A stretch of 64,000 nucleotides of DNA, taken from the NCBI GenBank assembly GCA_029207755.1, contig JARCOQ010000008.1, positions 26,153,021-26,217,020 on the forward strand, written 5' to 3'. The notes beneath the pieces were generated by a model, which saw nothing but the letters and a program-made list of their open reading frames with translations, was not told where the DNA came from and did not search any database. The translations under genes were made by a program, and so were the position numbers. Shown here piece by piece: positions 24,942 through 38,380 of the stretch (position 1 is the stretch's first letter; every line of letters begins with the position of its first letter). Origin of the DNA: Chamaea fasciata (lineage: Eukaryota > Chordata > Aves > Passeriformes > Sylviidae).

Positions 24942-27900
24942 CCAACAGATGCCTGAGAGAGATCAGTTTACCTCTCTCAAAGCAATGATAAACCTATTGT
25001 CAAAGGCTGTAGCTGACAACTGCAGAGGCTGTGGAGGGTTAGCATTATTGAACCTGCTTTCCTGATTGTTGTTTCTGAAAAGCTAATAGCGATTGATATC
25101 TTGATGTTACCATCTGCAACAGGTATTTCCACACATAAATGATGCACAGTGCCCTACCCTGGGATTCAGGACACCTCAGTTCATTGAGTTTTACTGTCCC
25201 ATAGCTGCTGTACTTAGACATTTTCCTCGAGGTCTATCAAATTTATTACTGCTTTACTAAGCAGGAACTACCTTTACTCTCTCCTCTGTATACTGTCTGG
25301 CATGATGGGACCAATTATCAGGACCATTACACAGTTATGATAAAAGTTGCTGTTAACAGTATTTGAGCTGCTGGGCATTACAGTTTTTATTTCCCCCCTG
25401 TTTTTCTTGTTGTTTTGTTTACTGTATGCTATTAATGTGTATTGCGGGCAGTTTACGACACTGTGGAAAATAGTCCATCTCTGACAGTCAACATAAGCCC
25501 TTCCTGCAGCCAGCCTGTCATTCTCCTAGACCATACCTATGATACCACCATAGACAGATCTGAACACGATGGAATTTTAGAAATTGAAATAAGACCTCTG
25601 TGTTTTTTAAAGTACCTGGGTGAACAATCTTAAAATTTCCACTTAGCTGGCATCAAAATTTGGATGTGAAGTGCTTTGGTTGCCTTGAATTCTGTTTCTC
25701 CATATGCTAAGCAAAAACACCGTTTCTGATCTGACTCACACAAGGGGTATCTAATTTCTTAGCCCTTCGAAGTCTATGCCTTGGGCACTTCTCCACGTAC
25801 CACACCCAATTCAGCAAATGCTTTTGGGACACACCGACCACACAGCAGGATACACAATGTGCACCCATGTAAAGTACTCTGCAGCTACATCAAGCAGCTG
25901 AAAAGGAGAGGACCTGGATTTAACTCTTCTTTTTGAGATGCAAATCTACAATTCTGTAGAGTGCAATAACTACTAATCAACTGGCTAATGCGAGTTGGCA
26001 TTTTCAATTTCTCCTGTAAAAACCTGTTCCGCATTGCACAAAAGACTGGAGGGAATGAGGAGAGAGCGCAGCCGAGCCTGACTACGTGTTCTCATGATAG
26101 GCACTCACCTGGAAACAGAGAAATATGGCTCTCTATCTACTCTAATAGTACTGTTTATGCATTTCATTCCATGACTATTTAATGCAAAAGATATAAAATT
26201 AGGACTCCATGAAGAATTAATTAATTTATAACCATTGTTCACTGGCTTTCATCCTCTGGGAATAGAACATTTTGTGCTCTGGAATATGAATGGCAAGTGC
26301 TGCTTCTCTACCCTCTCTGTTCCCTCTGCTTTCAAGTTTCACCAGATCACAAGCTCTTCTACCTACACTCAGACCATCAGAGTTCTTCAGAGCTGCCTTG
26401 TTTCAGGTCACCCTGTGAAAGCCAAATGTGGGGAGCAAAGTAGTGCACTGGCATGGCAAATAAATAAAGGGACCTTCCAAGGACAATGCTTCTAGTAAGT
26501 GACTTTTTAGAAGCACCATAAAAAAATTCACAGTTCCTCTTAGCAAACATAGGATCTACCTGTGAAGCTATAAAGTTGTAACAGGGAACACACCTGAGGA
26601 ATTTCTTCCCTTCAAGGTAATCCTTGCCTTTGCTGCATATTCTAAATTATTGAAATAATAAATATTCACTAGTACTGAAAAACAGGATTCACCATGAAAT
26701 TCCAGAGAGAAGTTATGCAGTGTTTCCATGATGCAAAGTGCAGAAATACACATTGCTGTCAGCATAAACAAACAGCTCAATTTTCCCAGCCTGTTCACTT
26801 TGTGAACCAACCACAACCACATATGTACAGTGTAATAGTCTCTTTTCCTTCTCTGGTAATTTTTTCTGGCCTCTTATAAGAAATGAAGAGAATTTTATTT
26901 GCTTTGCTCGCTAGTTTGTATGTGTTCTATCATCATTAAGAGAGGGTCAGGAGGGTTGCCCTCATGGAAGTCGTGTTTCAAGACATAGCCCAAGACTTTA
27001 AGCTGCTGAGTGCCTGTGGAGAGAGTTACATTTTTGCCTCTAAAAGTCTGTAGGTGAAGGTGAAGTGCAAGGTCTATGTGGGGGACATGAATCTTTTAGT
27101 TTGCAAATGTGAATATGATTTTGCTGTAATTGGAATAATCAGAGCTTTAGCTTTTTCTCTCCATGAAAGGAGTAGAAAAACCAGTAAATTAGTGAACTTA
27201 TTTGAAGCATAGGAGCAAGAAAGAGCCAGGAATCCTGGTATTTGCTTATAACATTCAGAAAGCTTTTATTTTATAGAATCACTCCTGTGGTGCCATTCGT
27301 GTTTTCTAACTGCATAGGATAAAGCAGAAGATGGTGTAGGTTCTATTTGTATTTTAGCTCTATAAAAGTTATTTTGAAATATTTAATTTTTTTTATGTTG
27401 GTCCAGACAGGTCATATCATTGCTCTTTTTCTCCTGCTTCGACCAACATTTACCAGGCTTGTGAAGCCATCTGGGTAATCAGCTAGTTCTTTAACTGCAA
27501 TGGAAGATAGAGGAAGAGAAAGTTTGGATAGAAGGAGCTAAAAATAAGCAAGCATGACAGGTATATTTGGGAATACTGAGGCAAACATCACCTGAACAAC
27601 ACCATTGAAGGCAACTGATCAACACTGATTTTTTCAGCTACAGGGTTGTGCTGCTTGACCCTAATGTGAATATACCAAATTTTTCAACAGTTTCTAGAAC
27701 CAAATTTTTATTTTAAACCACTAAATTTCTTCAAAACAAAAGCTGGAATGAGACATTAAAGATTACTTGCAATGAGATATGGACTTCATGTTTGCAAGGC
27801 CATGTTTTCTACCCATGGAAATCAAGCTTATAATGTAAAGACCAGAGAGAAGCTTGAATAGACATATTAGTCTTGGACAAACTGAACTTAAAAATAGAAG

Positions 27901-30900
27901 CAACAAAATACAGCCCACAGAAATCAGTATTTTGTAGAAGTCTATATACTCACCCAGGAGCTCAGGTACCTTGTGCAACCCAGGCTGAACACGGCGCCAC
28001 TTCAGCCACACTAATATTGCTGTTGTTCTAACTTGTGAAAAACTATCTCCAATTCCACCTAACGAGCAGAAGCAACTTTACTGAACAGGGATTTATGATA
28101 GCTTTCAGAAATACTTCTCAAATCCAATTAATACAGTCAGCCAACCAGCATTCCCTCCCACACATATATTTTGGATATAATGAAGTTCTTGATCTGAAGG
28201 AAAACTTTGCTATTCTGAACATCCACTTATTTAAAAAGTGCACTTGCAGGAATGGAGAAATATTATATAATCTCATAGAAACAGAAAGACCTGGCTTAGA
28301 AAACATTTTATAAATTTGGGGGGGAAAAAAAGGTGAAATTTTAACAATGATGAAAAGAAAATGTTGTTCTTTTCTGATATTTTTCCTTTTTAATTTTTTT
28401 TTTCCCACAGGACCAGTAAACTAGCTCCAATGCCTCAAGGTCAGCAATAATTAAATTCAGAAATTCATGCAAATAATCCATAATTACAAAGGACTGTAGC
28501 TGAAACAGTTTCTGTTAAGAGAAATTTCAAACACTAAAACTACACCCACTAAATAATTCTGATTAATATCTTAGGTATCCTGAAGAGACTGTGAACCTGT
28601 TACTCATTTAAACTAAGCTGGATAAACCCCTCTGACAGCTCTGCCAGTGAAATTGGAAGTCAGAACCCCAAATTCCTTTGAGGGTCCTGGGCAAAGTTTC
28701 CTAATGTTGGAGAAAATCAGATTCAGTTACTTAAAATGTTATGATTTTAATAATTCAATAAATGTCATAATTTACTTTTTTTGGCATAACAAATACTAAG
28801 CAAGAGATACACTGCTCTTCCAGGTCTCTTATATACAATAATGAGTAAGAGAACTCAGAATGGCATTACCCTAACCCATGTATTATAAATTCCCAAATAG
28901 GATGAAAAATACTACCCCAGAAGCTTAAAAAATATATCATATGCAAGCAAAGCCACAATATTACTTGTAATATGAGACAAGGAGTGCGTGTAAAAATTTC
29001 CTACCGTGAGACTGATAAGATCTCTTGAATATTTTACCCTAATGTCTTTTTTAGCATTACTTTTTCCAGATTTTTGCACATTTGTCAAGGCTGAATTTGT
29101 TGCATTTTAAGGCATCCTGAAAACACAGCAATTCTCTGTGTTATTCTTTTTGTTCAGTCTCTACTCTCCACTTTCCCCTCTATTAATTTCTCAGCATCTA
29201 TGAGCAAACTTTCAGTACTTTCACAGTGTACAGTTTACTTGTAGATTTAGTCAAACTTTCTGGGAGGGAATGGGAGAATTAAAAAAAGCTTGTGGCTGTT
29301 TCCATGGTCATAATTTGGAAATAATGCATTATTTTGTTATCGAACAATAAAGGAAACACTCATAATGCAGCACATGTATTTCCATATATGCATGGGGGTG
29401 TGTGTGTTTGTAGTGTTCTGCCTTCCTGATTTCCCCTGCATTTTGAATTTTAAATGCTATTCTCCACTCACTGTCCATACACATTCATGTAATGTGAATA
29501 TATTCTTTAAATGGGTGGTATTTTAATTGAAGCTAAAAGGTCATGGATCTTTATTTTCAAGAAAAATCTTTCGTGTAGATAATCAAGCAATAGAACCTTT
29601 ATTTCCTTTCCACCACCACTCACTAGACTTGTGTGGTTTAACACTCTGACATCTTCAAACACTTTTGCATTTTGTAGGAAAAAAAAATCCATCCAGCTCA
29701 GTGAAGGAGAGGAAGTTTTAAGGTAAAAGCCGTGTTTGACTATTGAAAAGAGAAGTCTGCAAATGGAGAAAATGCTAATGTTGCCATTCAAAAACCCCAC
29801 AATGCAGTCTGTACTGAGAAAGACAACCGAAGAATTTTCAGAGTACTCCATGTTGGGTCCTGACATTAGAGATTTATGGCAACAATTTTGTGAACAAAGT
29901 TACAAGAACAGTCTTAAGATAATTCAGTACTCTAACAGTCTGGTGTCTTTCCCCTCCCTACTTTTCCTGTCCTGGTGGCATCAGATGTTTCGGGTGAAAT
30001 CCCAGCAGAGAATACAATCAAGAGAGACATTCCAGGATCTGATTAGCCTACAGTCCCAGTAGGATAATGACAAAGGAGCTGAGTCACTTGCCTCAGTTTA
30101 CATAGAAAATCAGGGGAAAAAAGTACATTTAGGTCCAAACCAGTTCGTGTTGATAACCATTGGATGGTGCATCTTCCCATGTGACCTCCGATAGCAGTAC
30201 AAGAGAAAAAAAGGCAACACTCAATCATCAAGTTATGCCAAAGAATTCAGTATTTTTTCATTTCAACATGTTTCTTCTTTTATTCCCTCACATGGCCATT
30301 TGTGTGCCTTTTGAGACAGCCCCTGCAGATGACACCAGCTACACATTAGAAAAAAAGCCAACAGCCTGTGGAAATAACGTGTCCCACAGTGTCCCTTACT
30401 GTGATGAGCAAAGACCCTTTGTAGCTGAGCACTGAACTCAGCTCATGACAATTCTGAGGAGACTGACCAGAAATAATGAGGTTGAGACCAGTTATTTATT
30501 CCACTTGCCAAATTTGCATTGGTCAGAAGGTAAAGATTTTGAGCTTATGTATTTCCTCACAGTGCTGTTTTAAGGAACTATTCCTAAACTAGCCATACTG
30601 ATGGTTTCTCAACTACTGGGTCAGAACAGATGATCAGAGTCATAAGGCATTGGAAATATTATGAATCTACAACAGAAAAAGGATCTCATTCCCAAAGTAT
30701 TCATATCCTTCAGGCCCAAGTGCTCTCTGTAACCTCTCATAAATTGAGTTAGCACTGTTACCATGGACACTTTCTCTTCTCCTTTTAATAAGAAATATGT
30801 AAATTTGGAAATAAGTAGAACTACATGATGTTCTTCCCCCTGTTCTTTTGTTCTTCCTGTTGTGTTGTGTTTGGTTGGGGTTTTTTTAAAATTATTGCCA

Positions 30901-33900
30901 GCATTTCTAAGTGAACATGAAATACTTTCCCTCCCACCTCTTCCCATCAAATATAAATGAATACCAGTTAAAAGGGGGAAGCATATTAACTCCGTCTCAG
31001 TGGTTTGGTGAAAGAACAATCCCTTACTCATGTTGAGCACCACTAAAACCTCCATATGCAACAGGATAGAAAACTGAAGAAACACCAAAGCAAGAGGAAA
31101 GGAATCCTGAGATTGCAAATTCTTCTTCTGTCATGGCAAAAGCCAAGCTATCCAGGCAAGAAAACCATGTTTGTTATATAAAAGCAGCTTATTCATTTAT
31201 AATGAACAAGAGGAAAAAAACATAGGAACAAACAACAACAAAACCAATAAACATGCAAATTGCTAACTCTGCCTTCAAAACATTCAATTTCAAAACCTGT
31301 TTATCCATTGGAATAGCTAAAGAAATAGGAGAGTAGAAGAAAGAAAAAGAAGTGTAATCTCTAGGTTTAAGAAATGGCTTATGGAAAAAGCTGAAACTGA
31401 TGAGACTATTGAGTGAACAAGATGATACCATAATACAATTTGTGCCAGTTTGGTAATGACGCTAAATACGTAGAATAAAATACAAGAGCAATCATCCATC
31501 ATTCAAGTCACAGCTCATTTATTTGTCTTCAATATTTTTTTGCTGGTGCCAGACTTCCTCCAGAAACTAGCTGGGCTGATTAAAGCTGGACAGTGCAGAG
31601 CTTTGTCACTAATTCTGACACTTAAATTATGTTCCATATTGTGTGAGCTCTATTTTTATGGAAGTTTGAAGGAAAAAATTTTCGAGGTGTTTTCAAGAGG
31701 AAGCAGTGAAGAAGGTTACAGACTGCTTTTCTCCTGGGAGCTGTGAAGGGACCTTGGTCATTGCATGAGATACAAGGCAGGAGGGAGTATGGGGTATGAA
31801 CTTTATGTATGTACTGAAATAACAAAGTTAAATCTAAGTTGTACTCCTTAAAGGCTACAGAGAAAGCTGAAAGACAAAGATTTCTTATGGCTGCTGAGCA
31901 GGGTGAATCTGCTTTACGATACAGACATCTTCCAAGGGTAGAGAGATTTGGTTTAAGCAGTTTTGGTTGGTTACTTTTCTTTTACAAATTCTGAAGTCTG
32001 TTGTGGTGTGGCAGATGTTTCAGTAGGATTTCCCCCCATCTAAAGGCAATTGGTTAATGGGCAGTCCCTTTCTGCTGATTGATTGATTAACTGATTAATT
32101 AGAGAGTGAGCTGAGACATGGTGGGAGAGTCTTTTCACTGATTGCAGATTCCCTAGTTTAAGATGTGACAGTTCATTTTCTGTAACGCCTTCCTCTTTCC
32201 ACTGACAAGAGCCTGTTCGACACGCTTGGACTGAGCACCTTTGAGGCAGACAATGAATCCCCCTGCCCTTTGGCTCGGGCTGGATGTGATTCCTCATGCC
32301 CAGCCTGAGCCAAAACCTCACTCTGCTTTCTCCTTGCTACAACTTGCACCTGCTAGAGGAGGCTTGCTGGGAGAAGATGAAGCCCAGACGAAGAGTTGGG
32401 GGAAGAGTGAGTCCAGGTTTCATCACAATTCAGTGGTTTGGTGTTCATGTACTGGCTGTATAAGTGGAAGCTTCTCTCAGATACTTTCATCCCTCCCTGC
32501 ATTCTGGGGCTTTGAAATGATTTTCAGAATGGAAATTCATACCCTGTTGGAGCTGATCGATGGCCCCAAGAGCTGATGCAGGAGAGAGATTGCTCTGGCT
32601 ACAGTCCCAGGGAAGCCCCAGGACCACAGTGGTAAGGGTAGATACAATCACAAAACTTGCCTAGACTTTATGTCTAGCAGTAGGTGACATATGGGTAAAA
32701 TAAGCTGGTACTGGAGGTAAACAAAATAACATACTGATTATCAATAGAGGCACTCAAGTGACGCCACTTAGAATCCTGACTAAGAAAAGCTGCAGCTTAG
32801 AAATGTTGTGAGACCAACCCTTAGCTATAAAGCACCAATACAATGGGGACAGATTGTTTCTGATCCTTTATGGGTATTTCCTGAGGCCAGCATTCCAAAT
32901 TAAACTGTTTACACTGCACAGAGTAAGCAGAGATGAATGATTTGAAAGGATAGGTAGAGTGACTATCTGCTTCAATATTTTTAATAGCTTTTCTATTAAA
33001 AGATAAGCAGAGACATCTGTGAGAAAGAATACAAAAGTGGAAATCGTACAGTCCTGGAGTTTAAACCTCATTCTTCCACTGATTTTTTTTTTTTTTTTTT
33101 TTAACCTTTGGTTTTGGGCAAACCACTTCTATTGTATCTCTTTCTATCCTTAATTATAAACTCTAAACTCAGAAAACACACACAAAAAAGTGTTTTCCTG
33201 CTTTAATTTTTTAAACATCAGTTACTAACCATACAACACATTGAACTTAATATTTTAACTTTTATCCTATCAAAAATAGTAGGTCTTAATAATGATTCAC
33301 TGAAATGGTTACTTTACAGCTGGTATAGAAGTTGGTTTTATTAGCTGACCTTATCTCTCTGCATTTGGCTTTTGTGCATTCTCTTGTAATGCCTTAGGTT
33401 CATTCAGTTAAATTTAAATTAGTTCATTTCTGTTTGTGAAAGCAGTTACTCGAAAGATAGATTGCCTTTGAGTTTACTGAATAAATATGCTTCATATACT
33501 ACTGGCAATACTTGACTTTTAAATTCTGGGTTTTAGTTTAGTTTTTCCTCTTATGCAGAGGAAAACTTAGTCCTCACAACAATCCATCAAATAGAGATTT
33601 TTGGGTGTGTTTTGCCAGACAAAGTGCTTTCAAAGGGGCTTATGCCTAAATCTGCTCTTCAGACTATGAACAGCTTAATGGATTGTTGACAAAGAATGTA
33701 GAGCTCAAGCAGGATGTGATAATACCGGGTGTTTTCTCACTCTTATAGTTTATACAACTTTTATTTTCATTTCATGCCTGACTGTCACTTAGAAGGATGC
33801 AGCAACAGTCATCTTGGTACTAAAGACTAGAATTAAAAGATAAAAACAGAAAGAAATTGTAGAATCAGAACATATCTCAGAGATAACAATAGGCTTCTTG

Positions 33901-34835
33901 TGGCCAAAGGAGGTCAGATGTCTGTGACCAATTGCAGTACAAAGGAAGTTCAGGTAATGGATCAAACTCCTTTCAGTCCCCAGGTCTGCAAGGAGACTTT
34001 TTCACGTCTATAGGGAAGGATCAACTTTGGTTTAATAACTGAAGTTACTTAGCTTGAAGGTTACCCTATAAAGATTCAGCAGATGCTCTTTACAGAAGGA
34101 ACAATTAAATGTCTGGGCTAAACAGGGACACTCACAGAGAGGTAGACTCACCTCTTGCATAAATTTACCAGAATTGTCTTCTGCCTTTTTGCTTTTCCCA
34201 TTTGGTTTTGTGTCACTGTTGCTGCAGTAGATCACTTTCTAGGAAAATTCCTAATCCAGCAGAGCCATCATAAATCAGGAAAGGTTTATTTTGTGGCTAG
34301 GTCCTTCTGCATGTGCACCTGGATATTGCATGTCACCACCACCTTCCTGTTCCCTCCCAAAGAACCCCTGTAGGGATATGGTGGCTGAAATGTAAAGCTA
34401 TCCATCCACTCCTAGATTAATGCAGACTGTCCCCCCAGATGATGCCCAAAGAAAAGGTCTGTAAATTATCTTCAGACATCTCTCAAAATTATATTCTATT
34501 CCTCTGAATAAGATAGAAAACAAGAAAAGGAATAGAGACAATCTGCTAGTACATCTCCCTATGAAATTTGTACTCAATGATGACTTTATAATCTTTCCAG
34601 TCTTTTCTCCATGCATTTTCCAGGTTTGTTCATACTAAATCATAATTACCTGAAATTGCCACAAGAGACACTCTAATACCACTAGAAAAATATCATCTTA
34701 CCAAGCAAGAGAAATGTAAAGTACTGCAGCAGTTGTACAGAAATAGTTTTTCTTGGCTTGCTAATTCAGTTTTGGGTAAAGATGGGGGAGCATTCTGAGG
34801 AATTGATTATTTTTGGCCTTTAAAGTCAAACGGAC
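24942..34835. other. Long unique non-coding sequence
   Basis: Nearly 10 kb in which I recognise neither gene nor mobile element. The longest frame is 30621-31118 on the minus strand (165 codons), with no domain or signal I can name and no homologous look to known proteins. A T20 run lies at 33083-33102. Single AP-1/MARE-like and homeodomain-like strings occur at about the density expected by chance. A strong intron-acceptor-like site at 28401-28410 is discussed in the findings. Confidence 0.55.
33083..33102. repeat. Poly(T) tract, 20 bases
   Basis: An uninterrupted run of 20 T. It is a simple homopolymer with nothing attached to it. Confidence 0.9.
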
Positions 34836-34856
34836 ATATATATATATATATATATA
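34836..34856. repeat. (AT)n microsatellite
   Basis: About ten perfect AT dinucleotides in an AT-rich context. It is self-complementary and likely polymorphic. Confidence 0.93.
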
Positions 34857-35108
34857 AAAATTTTGGCCATTTTGTATTTATTTACCTCAGGTAACAAACA
34901 CATGAGAACATGTCTTGTACTCATTGTCTGCATTTTCTGTTTCTTTGGAATGCCAGGCTGAGAGTTTACAGTCTGTGCAATCAAACCAGTGCCTGTCGAA
35001 CGAGGAACTGCCTTTTCTACATACTACCTCTGCCATGCAACTAAAGGCATCCAGTCACACAAAGAATTAGAGTTGTTTTTGTCAAAATATTTATTGTGAC
35101 ACTGGGAA

Positions 35109-35138
35109 TTAATGTAATAACAAAAGTTATTACATTAA
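35109..35138. repeat. Perfect inverted repeat (13-bp arms)
   Basis: The left arm TTAATGTAATAAC (35109-35121) and right arm GTTATTACATTAA (35126-35138) are exact reverse complements around an AAAA loop. The pairing stops cleanly outside the arms. It could form a cruciform or RNA hairpin. It is too short for a microRNA precursor and has no terminator role in this kind of genome. Confidence 0.9.
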
Positions 35139-35844
35139 GTCACAAAAATCTGCAAATCCAAATCTGGAGTTAGAGTTTTGTTTAAGAGAAGGAGATTAGC
35201 TCGTTACTAAGAATGGAGCTTCTCAGTCCTGGCCTCTCTTGCTTTATCTTTTAGTTCAAATGTATTTGGATTCCAAAATGTCAGTTTGACTAAAAACCAA
35301 GCCAAGAAGACACTACAAGGGGCAGGTTTGCAGGCAGTCCAGCTGGATAAAGGCCCTATTTATATACTGGCTGTGAAAATGAAATTAAATCCTGAGTCTT
35401 TGTACCAAAATTAGTATTACAATTTTGCTGTATCCAAAGTAGCCTTGAGTTGACGTCCAGGCCCAAATTTGCAGCTGCTCAGAGCCGGGAGCAAAGCCTA
35501 AATTCATCCTGCCTGAGGGTCACTTTGGTGGATAGGGGTCGTCCACCAAACAGTGACACCACGTCGACATCAGATGCAGGGCTGGCTGCATTGCACAGCT
35601 TGTATTTAGGACTCCTTGTTAACGTGGTTGTTCTGATTTCTGTGCTTGTCCATTGGGTTCGATTGCAGCTGGTGGGATGACAGCCATTTTAACACCAGCC
35701 AGCACTGAGTGATCCTGAGAATTCACGCCCACACATGAAGGTTTCTAAAGTATCTTTGCAGTCACAAACTATGCTGTGTGGACGCAAAGTTTTTCTATTA
35801 TCACTTTTCTCACTAAGGTTCAACTAAACCACAGTCCCCAACAG

Positions 35845-35985
35845 AAGATGGATGTGGACTTGTTGGAACAAATCTGGAGGACGGCCTTGAAGATGATCAG
35901 AGTTTTGGAGCACCTCTCCTTTGAAAAAAAGCTGAGAGCATTGGGGTTGTTCAGTCTGGAGAAGAGAAGACTCTCCAAGGCAGAG
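35845..35985 (+). mobile_element. CR1 LINE internal 3' fragment
   Basis: In order it carries ATGATCAGAG, TGGAGCACCTCTCCTTTGA, GCTGAGAGCATTGGGGTTGT and TCAGTCTGGAGAAGAGAAGA, a well-known stretch of bird CR1 elements in sense orientation. It is cut at both ends: neither the ORF2 upstream part nor the terminal ATTCTATGATT tail is present. Frames that cross it (for example 35776-36117) are not genes. Confidence 0.9.
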
Positions 35986-38380
35986 GCTAATAGTGCTGCC
36001 AACAAGCAGCACTGTCTAGATCTATCACTTGTAAATGTGGGTGAAGATTTCACACAATTGGGAAATAAATTACAGGCAGCTGTTTGTTTGGGGTTTGGGT
36101 TTATTAAATTCTGCTAGGAGATCTGAGAGAAATTACATTTTCAGTCTTGGATCTTTAGGTTATTGAAAAGAGGCCTGAGAAAAGAGTGGAAAGAGGCATC
36201 TATAAATTACCTGGTTTCACGGTAGTGTCCTTGCAGCCTGGAAGCAAGATGAAGATAAGGGAAGAAGGAATTCCAACCTGGCACATGATTTAGAAGACAG
36301 ATCAACTTGTTGGCTTCATGTCAGCAGAAAAGGCAAGACAAAAGACAAATCTATACTTTCCTGGTAATTTCCTCATATACTAACACTGTCTTAGCCAATG
36401 GGAACCTCTGACAGGGGAAAGCTCTTCAGTGATGGTTACTTTTATCTACCTATCTACATGCTCATAAAGGTACATTTCCTGTCCTCCATAAAGATGTTCT
36501 GAAGCAACTTGTAACAAAAGAAAACATGCCCAGAATTTCCAGCTAATATTTATCTTTACTTCTACACCTCAGATGGAGTTAGAGGATTGAGATGCAACAG
36601 TTCATGCATCTATTCAAGCATAGATGGAATACAATATAAGTCATGAAATCTCATACTTTGGAGATTTCAGGTATGCAGCCTGTGTTGTCAGAAAGCAGCT
36701 CTCTTCCTAATGTAAATGAGGCAAGTTCTTCTGACTATATTTCCCTGTATTTCCTGATATCTATCAAGTGCTGCCAAATTTCCATTTTTTTGCCTTCATC
36801 CGGGTGCAAAGCTCCTGGAGACCTTCAGGAGCAGACGTGGTATTTGCGATTTTGTTCTGAACAATCTGGCTGTTTTGAAAATATTCACAGTAAAGCCAGT
36901 TACAACACCAGATGTGAAAGTAGTAAAGCAGCATCTTGTGTTTACATTTTAATTTCTCCAGCTAGAAAGGCTGGAGTGTTTATGCACTGGAAACTCATAA
37001 TACAGGCTGCCTGCTCTAATAATCTATTACTTTTATATGATGCCGTTCACTTCACAGTGCTCTGCAAGGCTTCTGTGCAGAGAACCCACCCACTACAAAA
37101 CTGGGACCCCCACAGGTCTGTGATACAGCAGCTGGATATTAATTCTTAATAGTAATAACCCTAGTGTAGGAGTAAAAGGTAAATGAGAGCTGCATTTAAC
37201 AGCAGCTGCTGGGAGGGCTTAAAGTTGGCAGGTCTAGGAGTTGTGTGTATGGGTAGGAATTTTACAGCTTTTGAACATCTGTAAGACTCACTGACTTTGT
37301 AGTGCTGTTTAGAATCAGGTCCCAGGATTCTAAATTCAAGGCACATGGAGTGGAAATCTTAGCTCATCTTTTGCCATGGAAGAGGTATTTTTCTTTTTCA
37401 CATGTTCGAGGGAGCCAAGTAATACCAAAGCAAGAAAAAAAAAAAACAACATCTGGCATTGTGGCAGCCCATTTAACTCAGTGCAGGCAGCAGTCAGGTA
37501 AAGAATCTGACTCTGAAATTCATGCCAGGTTTGAAGTAAGGCAGAGATACTGCTTTCTATCTCAGAGGGAAGAGATGACATAGGATAGAGCTCAAATCTT
37601 ACTATTTCTTAACAGTGGTTTCAGGGTAGTGCTCAATGTTTCCAGCACACACAAAGCTAGGATGTAAAAACAGAAAACTCAAGCTGCTGTTAATGGGATG
37701 TAGTGAAGGCAGAGCTGTATGCTGATCCAGGAAACAGGGTTATATGCCCTCTCAGAGGTCTCCACAAATCACCACATTTGTCCTTTTATGTTTGTGCAAT
37801 TAGATGGAAGAGGGTTCAGCTTTGGGGGTTTATAATCAGCATATGGCTAGTAAAGACAACAATAGTACAGTCAAAGATACAGAGGAGCTATTTATTGCTA
37901 AACCCCTTCTGTTAGCTGAAATAGAGACCTGGCCATGACGGCTCCTGCTATGAAGCCCAAAAAGTACCATTAGGCTGGGAGAAGAGTGCAGCCCTCAGGA
38001 CAGGAAAGACCTATGGGAAAGAAGAGAGCTGGAACTGCAAAGGCAGTATCTCTGCAATGCCAGTCTCTGAAATGCTGAGCAGACCACCAACACCCTCGTT
38101 TGATCCTGCTCTTCTCCACCTCAGTCTGGAGAACAATTTTTCCCTTTTTGTCAAGATATTTAATGACAAGAAGGGGCAAATTGAAAAAACTTCCTTTCTG
38201 ATTAAATCAATGAATTCTCACTGTGGCTGTTAGCATAAATGTTCAAGGAGCCATAGAGCACTACGTCACTGAAAATAGGCTGAGTTTACATGGAATTGAT
38301 TTGAGCCTAGTATTTTATGACTCCCGTGTGAACTTGATATGGCCAAATTGGCTCTCTCTGAGGACACTTTATCAGGCAGT

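Larger units (their letters stand above)
34857..38380. other. Non-coding sequence around a CR1 piece
   Basis: It contains the hairpin at 35109-35138 and the CR1 fragment at 35845-35985, listed separately. The longest frame in the window (36643-37149, + strand, 168 codons, ATG start) lies here. It has scattered cysteines and no recognisable domain, signal peptide or membrane pattern, and I treat it as chance. Confidence 0.5.

Noticed and set aside
25436..25633. Open interval after GCGGGCAG that reads like a protein (AVYDTVENSPSL...)
   Set aside because: The pyrimidine tract lies too far upstream of the AG, the downstream donor options are mediocre, and there is no family match.
30621..31118. 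165-codon frame on -
   Set aside because: Low-complexity hydrophobic and basic mix with no family features; explained by chance.
35450..35700. CpG-containing segment suggesting an exon or CpG island
   Set aside because: Only a handful of CpGs, no long conserved-looking frame, and the surroundings are CpG-poor; far short of an island.
36643..37149. 168-codon ATG-started frame on +
   Set aside because: It is the longest in the window, but roughly one frame of this size is plausible by chance in 64 kb read in six frames. There is no recognisable domain, signal or homologous pattern.
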